From an uncultured Roseibium sp. (GTDB lineage: Bacteria > Pseudomonadota > Alphaproteobacteria > Rhizobiales > Stappiaceae): a DNA stretch of 64,000 nucleotides. The stretch spans positions 3,942,001 to 4,006,000 of the forward strand of contig NZ_OY769915.1 in assembly GCF_963669205.1 (NCBI RefSeq), in the 5' to 3' direction. Positions 37,701-44,825 of this stretch are shown here, one piece after another. Every line of letters starts with the position of its first letter. The stretch's first letter is position 1. The position numbers were made by a program, and so were the translations under genes. Below the pieces are notes generated by a model. It did no database searches. It saw only the letters and a program-made list of their open reading frames with translations, and was not told where the DNA came from.

Positions 37701-38046
37701 GCAGACCGTGGAAAGCCTCAACTCGCTTTCGGTCGACATCGCCCGCGCGATCGACCATGAGACCTTCATCGATCTGTGGAACCGGTACCGGAACGGCGAA
37801 CGCAACGTGTTCACCCGCAGGCTGTACACGCTTCAGGGCCAGCAGACCTTTGACGAGATCCGTCAGAAATATGCGCGTGATCCGGAATTCCGCACCGCGG
37901 TCGAAAGGTACGTGTCTGATTTCGAACAGTTGCTGGCCCAGGTCTCACGCAATGACCGGGACAACATGCTGGGTCAGACCTACCTCACCTCGGACACCGG
38001 CAAGGTCTACACGATGCTGGCACACGCAAGCGGCCGTCTCGACTAG
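31798..38046 (+). CDS. Giant growth-pole-ring (GPR/RgsE-like) coiled-coil membrane protein
   Basis: 2,082 residues. Acidic, proline-rich N-terminus with a basic RRRGRGGRPP patch, two transmembrane helices (about 104-124 and 144-166), then about 1,600 residues of helical repeats and a C-terminal Pro/Gln linker with a conserved end domain (TFIDLWNRYRNGERNVFTRRL onward). Three repeat styles follow each other: ETLSxRG-type (about 270-690), eleven-residue units such as ISTMDASLEQR YNAIDATLANR (about 714-1054, some 30 copies), and SGESEKIR-type (about 1250-1480). Size, apolipoprotein-like helices and N-terminal helices match the Agrobacterium GPR protein and Sinorhizobium RgsE, which form a ring at the growing pole and are needed for polar growth. 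Homology call is by pattern memory, not alignment. Confidence 0.85.
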   Translation: MANPTKAKDPAEAALSAVEEALKLDFGGPDATFNFDEAAPEASAAAETEPEKQPKPPASSEPAREEQRPPRRRGRGGRPPAANDDRRSIGNLIYALQRRPSSAPFWGALALSAVWAALGGSLFFSTFSEQVSTLNTQALLSSPEIILAAVGILVPIIFFFVMAMMIWRAQEMRIVARGMTEVALRLAEPEDMAKESILSVGQAIRREVAAMGDGIERAIARASELEVLVHNEVSSLERSYNDNELKIRALIEELVSQRESIVINAERVRETIAGAHEKFSSQLSGTSNDLGETVDQASQRMIDAVNSRVEELTSTVDSRIESLGATLNASGNELVDNLTVRAEDYVSRLSLTGHELVDNLSETGATMWETLSARGNQVNEQFAETANAFVETLTTRGTEINETLASSSTSVVATLSSKADEFRATLENTGVTVGDVITQRGEEINANLSLTSGRLIDTITSRTEELVSTVDTRVTNLDESLAATGTRVVESISERGQAVTDTISIRGAEIVETLSGRSTEVAEILRGTGESIVVDLSLRGGEIAAKLDETAGSLTQTISVRGGELAEKLDNISERIYTAISINGTELDERLTARSNEMATMLEQQTVGFRDTLESVSSQFAAGLGEQTGTITQTLAETGTQLAELIGTRGDRVANDISQVSGQIAETLELRGGALNEGLSTRLSELEEIVGERGGQLIDAFGTKTLLLSEAMDSRLSTLDATFASRIDTMDASLGNRIAAIDSVVGNHAATLDAAVGGHAATLEASLSNHAAAIDTSLTDRLAAVEAVLTERTTTLDTSLGNHAASIDATLGNRLAAIDTSLTERAAAIDASIGERGTALDASLGERIASLDSALGERISTMDSSLEQRYSAIDATLTNRISTMDTSLEQKFSLMDETLGQKFTSMDATLTDRISTMDASLEQRYNAIDATLANRISTMDTSLEHRFSSMDATLTDRISTLDGSLEQRFASMDMSLGEKISFMDTTLESRFNTMDASFGARVTTMDAALENRLSTMDRSISERITAMDSSLGNHISTLDLTLDQRTASFEATLEARTQILSDAIENRTTGISDALEEKTRNITDVLADRSDAITLQLGQRIETAGKSLAERATEIGDTLSERVDGAAASMAEKAELLSASMNSGTDRIDETLDARARQISETLISRTKEIAKAFVDGQDEMTTALDTRLSEAGDVLGKQSEQLTESLSERIAEINVSLGAKVFEVAETLDSRANQLETILNDRLESISGTLTGESERARDILTAVISEAGATLSSESTRLRDTVQEAVTAAAASLSDERTKTVEVVDTALNQATEKLAGESDRMRQIVLGSVGEARGVLEGESQKAADVVSNAMHQATGAMSGESTKIRELVLSAVADAARAMAAESEKARTLYAGTLAEFTGSLSGESEKIRGDLAKVIAEISGNLSAESEQARATLTKTLEDIRGQMSSEAGMVRARVNSAVSEAAELLVGRGNDVANELMEKATSLNEAFGERSGELARIVGTDGNDLINAIEARANDLTGRLSEVHGAILDAITVKGRDVTETFAHTGLDATRTLVEAGDRIIASINERSERAASLLSDTKQRLEADVTDILNKVEESNTNLQGIVTTAGENLNEVEGNLARRAGEFRSAVDRAVQETNQTTSLINEQVSNLRDVTQITLADIQNLTHRFGDQSEELTRAARHLEDTNKSVEGRVSERRTAIEEVADTLLAKTEAVDTLMRSFSQNLSDTLESADDKAREAANMLGAAAEAASKQVAEQFESMRLTAGMEGQKARDAIRSAQDDIISEMTKTVSDASDRFNDAAARMRDVAREVHHELEATRNELKQGVLNLPDEAEESSAALRKVVNEQIRALTELSEIVAKQSNSLDVSRPQAQAATASAPVPQPAPSPQNFAPEPLAPQRQAPEADQRPAQQPRPAEMRRQPPAQNQGGNPAGKGWVADLLRRASRDEDAGADTSMARTPLQTVESLNSLSVDIARAIDHETFIDLWNRYRNGERNVFTRRLYTLQGQQTFDEIRQKYARDPEFRTAVERYVSDFEQLLAQVSRNDRDNMLGQTYLTSDTGKVYTMLAHASGRLD

Positions 38047-38066
38047 ATCTGGGCGAACAACTCATG

Positions 38067-38098
38067 AAAAAGGCGGCCACGAGCCGCCTTTTTTTTTG
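38067..38098 (+). terminator. Rho-independent terminator
   Basis: AAGGCGGC / GCCGCCTT stem with a five-base loop and a run of nine Ts, 24 bases after the stop of the giant protein gene. Confidence 0.9.
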
Positions 38099-38133
38099 TT
38101 TTGACTGCCCGCAGGAAACCGCAGGCGCCGGCC

Positions 38134-38403
38134 CTAGGTGATGGACCCATAAATGAGGCGGAAATGGTTTGAAGCGGATTGCTTCTCCTCAAGGAGCGGA
38201 AGCGCAGGAAATGTGGTTCATTTTCAAGCCTTTCGCGACGCCGGGGAGGCGCAATCCGATCAAATCCGAAGGACATGGAAATGGCTTCACCCCGTGTCGT
38301 CAGTGTGCTTGACCGGGCAGGAAGCCCGCTCCGCACACCCTTCCTAACGGGATTTCGCCATTTCGCATGCCATTTCAGTCTCATTTATGGGTCCATCACC
38401 TAG
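38134..38403 (-). mobile_element. CTAG-bounded miniature element, copy C
   Basis: 270 bases from CTAG to CTAG. Inverted ends (ctaggtgatggacccataaa and the complement of ctaggtgatggacccataaa at the right) are almost perfect. Near-identical in sequence to copy B in reverse orientation. It shares its right CTAG with copy D, giving a head-to-tail pair between the giant protein gene and marR. Confidence 0.88.
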
Positions 38404-38669
38404 GGTACGGACTCACAAATGAAGTTAATTTGGTTTGGAACGTTTTGACCAACTGCGAGGAGCGAAAGCGCAGGAAATGTGGTTCATTTTCAAGTCTTTC
38501 GCGACAATGCAGATGGCCAAAACGGCCAAATCCGAAGGACGGCAGAATGGCTTCACCTCGCAGCGTCACCGCGCTTGACCGGGCATAAAGCCCGATCTGT
38601 GCACGCTTCCTTGCGAGATTTTGCCATTACTGCCGCCAAATCAGCTTCATTTGTGAGTTCGTACCCTAA
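38400..38669 (-). mobile_element. CTAG-bounded miniature element, copy D
   Basis: 270 bases, from the CTAG shared with copy C to CTAA. Ends ggtacggactcacaaatgaa and its inverted partner. Same subfamily as copies A and E. The right-hand CTA is read on the minus strand as the TAG stop codon of the marR gene. Confidence 0.85.
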
Positions 38670-39181
38670 TCCTGTGCCTCCCCGTCCTCCGACAGGTTGT
38701 CGCGGATGCGCTGTGCGATCGCCAGGAAACCGTAAATGTCGTCTTCGCTAAGTCCGCTCAGCATCTTGCGTTCGACGGCAAGCAGCTTCGGCCCCAGGTC
38801 TTCATAAACGGCACGGCCTTCGGCGCTGAGTTCCAGCAGGAAACTTCTTCCGTCTTCAGAATGCGTGGAACGTTTCAGGTATCCGCGCTCTTCCATCCGC
38901 TTGACGGCACGGCTGACAACGACCTTGTCCATACTTGAGCGCGACACGATATCCGTTGCCTGGAGACCGGTTCCTGCCGCTCCCAGGATGGCCATCGTGC
39001 GCCACTCGGCAGGCATCATGCCGTAGTCACGCTGGTAAACCGCGGACAGGGCATTGGTGACATCGCTGTAGAACACCCTCACCTGATAGGGAAAAAACCT
39101 CTGCAGCTCGAAAGCGGGGCAGCTCTCACTCTCAAGGCTTTCCATCGGTTTCTTGGTGTTGCTGTTCTCAGGTCTGGTCAT
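38666..39181 (-). CDS. MarR-family transcriptional regulator
   Basis: 171 residues from the ATG at 39181 (a start at 39214 lacks a ribosome site). Winged helix: AEWRTMAILGAAGTGLQATDIVSRSSMDKVVVSRAVKRMEERGYLKRSTHSEDGRSFLLELSAEG. Usually a dimeric repressor released by a small aromatic or acid ligand. Divergent from a TRAP operon whose promoter contains a near-perfect palindrome, so it is predicted to repress that operon. The TAG stop is part of the border of miniature element copy D, so the last residues may have been changed by that insertion. Confidence 0.88.
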   Translation of the reverse strand: MTRPENSNTKKPMESLESESCPAFELQRFFPYQVRVFYSDVTNALSAVYQRDYGMMPAEWRTMAILGAAGTGLQATDIVSRSSMDKVVVSRAVKRMEERGYLKRSTHSEDGRSFLLELSAEGRAVYEDLGPKLLAVERKMLSGLSEDDIYGFLAIAQRIRDNLSEDGEAQD

Positions 39182-39221
39182 GATGTCTCGGCCGCAATTC
39201 TCGGGTCCGTCCATTTTAGGA

Positions 39222-39249
39222 TTGACTTAGTTTCATATGCAACTATTTT
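39222..39249 (+). promoter_or_regulatory. TRAP operon promoter with embedded MarR-type operator
   Basis: -35 TTGACT (39222-39227) and -10 TATTTT (39244-39249) with a 16-base spacer. The spacer region 39228-39245 is an 18-base palindrome, TAGTTTCATATGCAACTA, with one mismatched pair. This is the shape of MarR-family operators, and its position would block RNA polymerase. Confidence 0.6.
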
Positions 39250-39326
39250 CGAGCATCAAATGCTGAGGAGTGTCCCGGCCGGGGAGTGGCCAGGCCTCGG
39301 CTGACAAGCAAGTGGGAGGAAAAACC

Positions 39327-40355
39327 ATGAAATCCATCAAGTCTCTTTCTATTCTGGCGGGTCTGACGGCAACCGCTCTGTCGGCCTTACTTTCAAATGC
39401 CGCAGCCGACGAACTGGTTCTCTCGTCCTGGCTACCGCCGAAGCACCCGATCGTAACGGGTGTCATGGAACCCTGGGCGGAGCAGGTCGCAGAGGCAACA
39501 GACGGCCGCGTGACGGTGCGCATCCTCCCGAAACCGCTGGGACCGCCGCCCGCGCACTACGATCTGGCGGCAGACGGTGTTGCCGATATCACCTATGGCC
39601 TGCATTCCTTCACCCGCGATGATCGCTTCCTGCGCTCGCGCATCGGTCAGTTTTCCTTCATGGCCGACACGGCAACGGACGGATCCAGGGCCTATTGGGA
39701 TGTCTATGGCGGACAGCTCGACGCCCAGGCCGAGCACCAGGGCACCAAGCTGCTCGGTCTCTGGATCCACGGCCCCGGCATGTTTCACAACAACCAGCGC
39801 AGGATTGAAACGCCGGAGGATTTCTCGGGTCTGAAGATCCGCACACCGGGCGGCTACATCGCTGACTTGTCTCAGGATCTCGGGATCACGACACAATTCA
39901 TGGGACCGGGCGAAGTCTACGAAAAGCTCTCCCGGGGTGTGATCGACGGCGTCACGTTCCCGATAGAGGCGCTCCAGGCCTTCAAGCTGACGGACTACAT
40001 CACCTCCTCGATGACCGTCCCCGGCGGCATCTACAACACCTCCTGGTTCATGGTGATGAACGAGGATATCTGGGACGGCCTGTCCGACGAGGACAAGGCG
40101 GCAATCGAGAAGGTGTCTGGAGCCGCACTTGCAGAACTTGCCGGCAGCGTCTGGGACAGCGCAGATGCGCGCGGAAACGCGTTCATTGCCGACAAGTCGG
40201 TTGAAGTCTACGAAGCACCCGCGCCTGTCCTCGGCAAGATCCGGGAACTTGCGGCCGCGCACGAAGCCGCCTGGGCCGACGCAGTCAAGGAAACCGGCTT
40301 CGACGGGGCAGCAGCCCTGGCTGACTTCCGCACCCGGACCGGCATCAGCAAATGA
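39327..40355 (+). CDS. dctP: TRAP transporter solute-binding protein (DctP family)
   Basis: 342 residues with a signal peptide (SLSILAGLTATALSALLSNAAA). LVLSSWLPPKHPI at the mature start, DLAADGVADITYGLHSF, and GLKIRTPGGYIADLSQDLG are the family landmarks of periplasmic TRAP receptors; the basic residue in LKIRTPGG is the usual carboxylate contact. So it binds an organic acid, identity unknown. GGGAGGA lies 8 bases before the ATG. First gene of a three-gene TRAP operon. Confidence 0.92.
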   Translation: MKSIKSLSILAGLTATALSALLSNAAADELVLSSWLPPKHPIVTGVMEPWAEQVAEATDGRVTVRILPKPLGPPPAHYDLAADGVADITYGLHSFTRDDRFLRSRIGQFSFMADTATDGSRAYWDVYGGQLDAQAEHQGTKLLGLWIHGPGMFHNNQRRIETPEDFSGLKIRTPGGYIADLSQDLGITTQFMGPGEVYEKLSRGVIDGVTFPIEALQAFKLTDYITSSMTVPGGIYNTSWFMVMNEDIWDGLSDEDKAAIEKVSGAALAELAGSVWDSADARGNAFIADKSVEVYEAPAPVLGKIRELAAAHEAAWADAVKETGFDGAAALADFRTRTGISK

Positions 40356-40867
40356 TGACACCGACTGAACCCGATGAAGGTGCACCACGCCGGGCCAACG
40401 GCTTCCGGCGTGGTGCCACCTTCCTGCTCGGTCTTGCCTGTCTTCTGGTGCTGGCGGCCATGATCGGACTGACCTGCGTGGACGTCGTTGCCCGCTACCT
40501 CTTCAACAGCCCGGTCAACGGTGCCTACGAATTGACGCAGTTGCTTCTGGCCTCGCTGATCTTTCTTGCCCTGCCCCTGACGACCGCCGCAGGCGAGCAT
40601 ATCGAGGTGGAGCTTCTGGACGGGCTCAAGAGCCGGGTTTTCAAGTATCTGGGCGCGCTCTGCGCAGGTGTGGCGACCGTCGCCGTCTTCCTGATCATCG
40701 CCAGGGAGCTGTTCGAACACGCAGAAAAACTGCAGCGCCGGGGCCAGGTAACCGATTCACTGGAAATCCCGCTCTACCTGATCGGCTGGCTCGGCACCGC
40801 CTCCTTCGCGGTTTCTGCCGTCGTCGCGATTTTCTGGACACTCAGCCGTTTGCGCGAAAAGGCCTGA
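40352..40867 (+). CDS. dctQ: TRAP transporter small permease (DctQ)
   Basis: 171 residues with four predicted membrane helices (LGLACLLVLAAMIGLTCVDVV, LLLASLIFLALPLTTAAG and two more). The motif CVDVVARYLFNSPVNGAYELTQ is typical of DctQ. Start overlaps the dctP stop (ATGA), so translation is coupled. Confidence 0.92.
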   Translation: MMTPTEPDEGAPRRANGFRRGATFLLGLACLLVLAAMIGLTCVDVVARYLFNSPVNGAYELTQLLLASLIFLALPLTTAAGEHIEVELLDGLKSRVFKYLGALCAGVATVAVFLIIARELFEHAEKLQRRGQVTDSLEIPLYLIGWLGTASFAVSAVVAIFWTLSRLREKA

Positions 40868-40870
40868 TAC

Positions 40871-42178
40871 GTGATTGAAGCACTGATTGGATTCGTTGCC
40901 CTTTTCGGCCTCGTTCTGCTGCGCGTACCGATCGCCGTTGCCATGGTGATTGTCGGCACGCTGGGGTTCGCCGCCCTTCGAAACTGGAACGCGGCGCTGA
41001 ACCTGCTCGGCAATGCAGCCTTCGACACGGGCCTCTCCTACACGCTCTCCGTGATCCCGCTGTTCATCCTGATGGGCAACCTTCTGACCATCTCCGGCGT
41101 CAGCCAGTCGCTCTTCAGCACCGCGCACAGCCTGCTGCACCGCATGCGCGGCGGCCTCGCCATGGCCTCGATCGTTGCCTGCGGCGGCTTTTCCGCCGTC
41201 TGTGGCTCCTCGCTCGCGACCGCAGCGACCATGTCCAAGGTGGCCATGCCCTCGATGCGCAAGGCGGGCTATGCCGACAGCCTGGCGACCGGTTCCATCG
41301 CCGCCGGTGGCACGCTCGGCATTCTCATCCCGCCGAGCGTCATCCTGATCATCTACGGCCTTCTGACCGAGGCCGATATCGGCAAACTCTTCATTGCCGG
41401 GATCATCCCCGGGCTGCTCGGAGTGGTCTTTTATCTCGCCGCCGTCTACGTCACCGTTCTTTTCAAGCCTGCCCTCGCCCCTTCGGAGCATGACGACATC
41501 GCGCTGGAGCGGAAGGATGTCTGGGGTGTACTGGCCGTGCTTGGCCTCTTTGCGGTGATCATGGTGGGCATCTATGGCGGCTTCTTCACGCCGACGGAGG
41601 CAGCGGCGATCGGGGCGGCGACCGCGCTCATCATCGCCTTCCTGTCAGGTGGCCTCACGTTCGAAAAGCTGTTCACAGCCGGGCTCAACTGTGCCCGCAC
41701 AACCGCGATGATCTTTGCGATCATCATCGGCGCCGAAGTCTTTTCCAACTTCATCAGCTACGCCGGCGTCCCGGATGCGCTTCTGACATTCGTCCAGTCG
41801 CTCGACGTCAACGCCTATGTCGTCATGCTTGTCCTGGTGCTGATCTACATCGTGCTCGGCGCGGTGCTGGAAAGCCTGTCCATGATCCTTCTGACGGTGC
41901 CTGTGTTCTTCCCGCTGGTCACGTCGCTGGATTTCGGGACCGGCATCCTCTCCGATCCGGACATGGTGCTGATCTGGTTCGGCATCGTCGTCGTTGTGGT
42001 CACCGAGATCAGCCTGATCTCACCGCCCATCGGCCTCAATGTCTTTGTCCTGCGCTCCGTCCTCACCGACGTGCCGCTCCGGACGATTTTCGCCGGGGTC
42101 CTGCCCTTCTGGGCAGCCGACATCTTCCGGCTCGCGCTCCTGATCGCGGTACCGGCGCTGTCCCTGATGCTGATTTGA
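40871..42178 (+). CDS. dctM: TRAP transporter large permease (DctM)
   Basis: 435 residues, about 12 membrane helices. Includes SVIPLFILMGNLLTISGVSQ, ACGGFSAVCGSSLATAATM, GGTLGILIPPSVILIIYGLLTE and ISPPIGLNVFVL, all DctM landmarks. Uses a GTG start four bases after the dctQ stop. It forms the sodium- or proton-driven channel for the acid bound by DctP. Confidence 0.93.
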   Translation: MIEALIGFVALFGLVLLRVPIAVAMVIVGTLGFAALRNWNAALNLLGNAAFDTGLSYTLSVIPLFILMGNLLTISGVSQSLFSTAHSLLHRMRGGLAMASIVACGGFSAVCGSSLATAATMSKVAMPSMRKAGYADSLATGSIAAGGTLGILIPPSVILIIYGLLTEADIGKLFIAGIIPGLLGVVFYLAAVYVTVLFKPALAPSEHDDIALERKDVWGVLAVLGLFAVIMVGIYGGFFTPTEAAAIGAATALIIAFLSGGLTFEKLFTAGLNCARTTAMIFAIIIGAEVFSNFISYAGVPDALLTFVQSLDVNAYVVMLVLVLIYIVLGAVLESLSMILLTVPVFFPLVTSLDFGTGILSDPDMVLIWFGIVVVVVTEISLISPPIGLNVFVLRSVLTDVPLRTIFAGVLPFWAADIFRLALLIAVPALSLMLI

Positions 42179-42189
42179 TCTGAAACGGA

Positions 42190-42792
42190 TCAGACGTTGC
42201 GGAGCGTCCAGGCGGCCATTTCGGCAAAGACGCGGTCGGCTGACCGGTTCATCGCTTCCACCGCCTTGTCGACGGACGAACTGCCCGCCGGCGTTTCGGC
42301 GCGGAAAACCTTGGTGGCAACCGTGCGCCCGTTCCGGTCGTTGACCACGCGGGCGGAGATTTCAACCACGCCCCGGTTGCCGGACACCTGAAGCTCGAAC
42401 GCGCGGATCTCGGTCTGCAGCTGATAATCGATCAAAAGGCCGTCGCCCGGCAGGCCGACACCGCGCAGGCGGCCGGTGTTCTGAAGCGTTTCCTGGAGCT
42501 TGCTCTGTACGACATTGGGCAGCGTGTCCGCCCAGGCCGATTTCGGGTAGTAGCTGTAGATCGGGCCGTCATCGACGACGGCGATATAGCTGGTATCCAG
42601 CGCTTTCAGCGCACGCGGCGGTGCGACAAGAACCTGCACCCGGCTGGACCGGCCACGCAGGTTGTCCACATCCGCCGACGTCAGGCTGTAGAACGCCGAA
42701 GGGGCCGTGCTCGCACAGCCGCCGGCGAGCGCGCCAAGGCCCATGACTCCCAGCACCCCTCGACGGGTCAGTTTGGCTGTTGCCTTTGTCAT
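42190..42792 (-). CDS. ABC-transport auxiliary lipoprotein (PqiC/YmbA-like)
   Basis: 200 residues. Starts with a twin-arginine-like LTRRGVLGVMGLGALAGGCAS with a lipobox (LAGGC), so it is a lipoprotein, perhaps Tat-exported. Mature part has SAFYSLTSADV, PPRALKALDTSYIAVVDDGPIYSYYPKSAWAD and ends with VDKAVEAMNRSADRVFAEMAAW, as in the ABC_trans_aux family (PqiC-like). Last gene of the lipid-transport operon, 28 bases after MlaD; anchors or completes the MCE bridge at the outer membrane. Confidence 0.85.
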   Translation of the reverse strand: MTKATAKLTRRGVLGVMGLGALAGGCASTAPSAFYSLTSADVDNLRGRSSRVQVLVAPPRALKALDTSYIAVVDDGPIYSYYPKSAWADTLPNVVQSKLQETLQNTGRLRGVGLPGDGLLIDYQLQTEIRAFELQVSGNRGVVEISARVVNDRNGRTVATKVFRAETPAGSSSVDKAVEAMNRSADRVFAEMAAWTLRNV

Positions 42793-42820
42793 GCACCCTT
42801 GCCCTTGTTTCTTTTCCCGT

Positions 42821-44815
42821 TCATCGACGCCGTCCGCCGGTATATGTCGGAACATCCTCGCCGCCGAAGATCACCCGGTTCGGGCTGCGCTCGAAACTTT
42901 CCGCTGCGCGCTGGATCGACACCAGCGTCCGGTTTAGCTGCGCCAGTGCCGCCGTGAAGTCGGACGAGCCCTGGGTTGCAAATTTGGAAAGCCCCCCGGC
43001 AATGGAATCCGCCCGGCTTTCAAACGCGACCGCCACCTTGCGGATCGCCTCCGCCGCCTGTGTCGCTTCCTTGATCAGCCCTTCGCCGTCGCCGTCGACC
43101 ATCGTTGCAACTTTCTCCACAAGGCTCTCGACCCGCACGGAGGTTGCGTTCAATGTCGCCGTCATCTGCTTCGCGTCGGTAATGATCTGGTCCACGTCCG
43201 GCGTGCGTTTAGCCAGGTTCGCGGTCATCTCCTGAACATTATCCGCCGCCTTCTGCGCACTCTGCAGGATGGCCGGGATGCCGTTTTCCTGGCTGGCAAG
43301 TTCCGACGCCGTCGTTTCCACCGAACCGACAATGTTCGCGACTTTCTCCGGATCAACCGCCTTCAACAGGCCATCGGCTGTCTGAAGCGTTTCGGCAAAC
43401 CGTTCGGCAGCGGCCTGTACGTCGGTAATCAGCGCCGCGATCCGGTCGTCCTGATCGCGTACGGTCGCGGAAACGGCTTCGAAATTCTGGATCGTGGATT
43501 TGGTTGAAGCGATGATCTCGTTGATCTGGCTTTGCTGGTTGTTGATGTTGTCGATCACGCTGGCAACACCGTCAACGGCGCTTTCGACCGTCTCAGGATC
43601 GACACTGGCAAGCACCTCGTCCACGCGCACGAGAGACGCGTTTATGCCCGTCGTGAACGAGCCGACCGACTGGACCACCTGTTCGATCTGAAGCGGGTCG
43701 ATGGCAGCGGCAATCTCGACACCGCGCGACATGATGGCATCGACCTTCACGACGACGTCCCGGCCGCCTTCCAGGATCTCGGAGATGGCGCCTTCGCGCT
43801 CCTGAACCACAGCGACGATCTTGTCGATGTTCTGCATGGTCGTGGTGGTCGAGGTGATCAGCTTGCCGATATCCTCGCTCTTGGTCTCAAGCACTCCGCC
43901 CAGCGCGGCAGCGCCCGTCATGACCTTCTCGACATCCTCGGGCTTGACCGCCTGAACGATCTTCTGAACGTTGTCGAGGCCTTCGTTGAGTTTCTTTGTG
44001 AACGTATCCAGTTCCTTGGCGGCGCTTTGCGCATCGGACATCAGCAGATCGATATCCTTGCTTGCCTCGCCGAGACTGTTGGAAAACGTGGTCAGGTCAT
44101 CGACGATGGCCGTCACCTTGTCGGACGGCACAGCGGCCAGAAGGCGCTCACCCTGATCCACGAGCTTTTCCAGCCGCCCGGACAGGCTGGAAAACGCCTC
44201 GGACGCCTGCCCGATGCTTGCCATGAAGTCTTTCACGCCGTCCGAATTGGCGGCAAGGGCTGCGGAAAATGTCTCGACGTTCTTGATGGTGTCGTTGATC
44301 AGCGGCTTGTTCTCGACGAGAACTTCCTCGATCGTCTTCATGGTGGTGTCGGCGCGCTTGAGCACGTCGCGCGCACCGTCGACGATATCGTCGAAGAAGG
44401 ATCTTTCGGCGTAGAGAACCGGGACCTTGCCGTCATCCTTGCCAAGAAGCAGAGGGGAGGACGACGTGCCGCCGGACAGGTCGACATAGGCAATGCCGGT
44501 CAGACCGGTGAAGTTCAGCGTCGCCTTGGTGTCTTCGCGGATCGGCGTGGACGGCTTGATACCGACGGTCGCAACCACCTTGGTTGGATCATCAGGCGCA
44601 AAATCGAGGGTTTTGACGTCCCCGACCTTGATCCCGTTGAAAAGAACCTGACCGCCGACCGGGAGGCCCGTGACCGGGCCGGGATAGATGATCTTGAGTT
44701 CGACGTTCTGGCGGGATTCGGCCGTCGCGGCCTTCCAGTACACAAACCCGAAAGCGGCCGCCAGGACGGCAACCATGAAGGAACCGATCAGTATGTAGCT
44801 CGCGCGGGTTTCCAT
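42821..44815 (-). CDS. mlaD: MlaD-type MCE protein with long coiled-coil tail
   Basis: 664 residues. N-terminal membrane helix (YILIGSFMVAVLAAAFGFVYW), one MCE domain (about 37-115: YPGPVTGLPVGGQVLFNGIKVGDV), then over 500 residues of heptad-like helix with many VDxEKVxxIVxS-type units. Classical MlaD is near 180 residues, so the tail is unusual in length and may form a periplasm-spanning tube, as in PqiB/LetB-like or Mce proteins. Part of mlaE-mlaF-mlaD-lipoprotein operon for phospholipid or sterol transport. Confidence 0.9.
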   Translation of the reverse strand: METRASYILIGSFMVAVLAAAFGFVYWKAATAESRQNVELKIIYPGPVTGLPVGGQVLFNGIKVGDVKTLDFAPDDPTKVVATVGIKPSTPIREDTKATLNFTGLTGIAYVDLSGGTSSSPLLLGKDDGKVPVLYAERSFFDDIVDGARDVLKRADTTMKTIEEVLVENKPLINDTIKNVETFSAALAANSDGVKDFMASIGQASEAFSSLSGRLEKLVDQGERLLAAVPSDKVTAIVDDLTTFSNSLGEASKDIDLLMSDAQSAAKELDTFTKKLNEGLDNVQKIVQAVKPEDVEKVMTGAAALGGVLETKSEDIGKLITSTTTTMQNIDKIVAVVQEREGAISEILEGGRDVVVKVDAIMSRGVEIAAAIDPLQIEQVVQSVGSFTTGINASLVRVDEVLASVDPETVESAVDGVASVIDNINNQQSQINEIIASTKSTIQNFEAVSATVRDQDDRIAALITDVQAAAERFAETLQTADGLLKAVDPEKVANIVGSVETTASELASQENGIPAILQSAQKAADNVQEMTANLAKRTPDVDQIITDAKQMTATLNATSVRVESLVEKVATMVDGDGEGLIKEATQAAEAIRKVAVAFESRADSIAGGLSKFATQGSSDFTAALAQLNRTLVSIQRAAESFERSPNRVIFGGEDVPTYTGGRRR

Positions 44816-44825
44816 TCAGTCCAAC

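Noticed and set aside
36259..37758. Long frame antisense to the giant polar protein
   Set aside because: High GC and helical repeats leave few stops on the other strand; no domain is visible.
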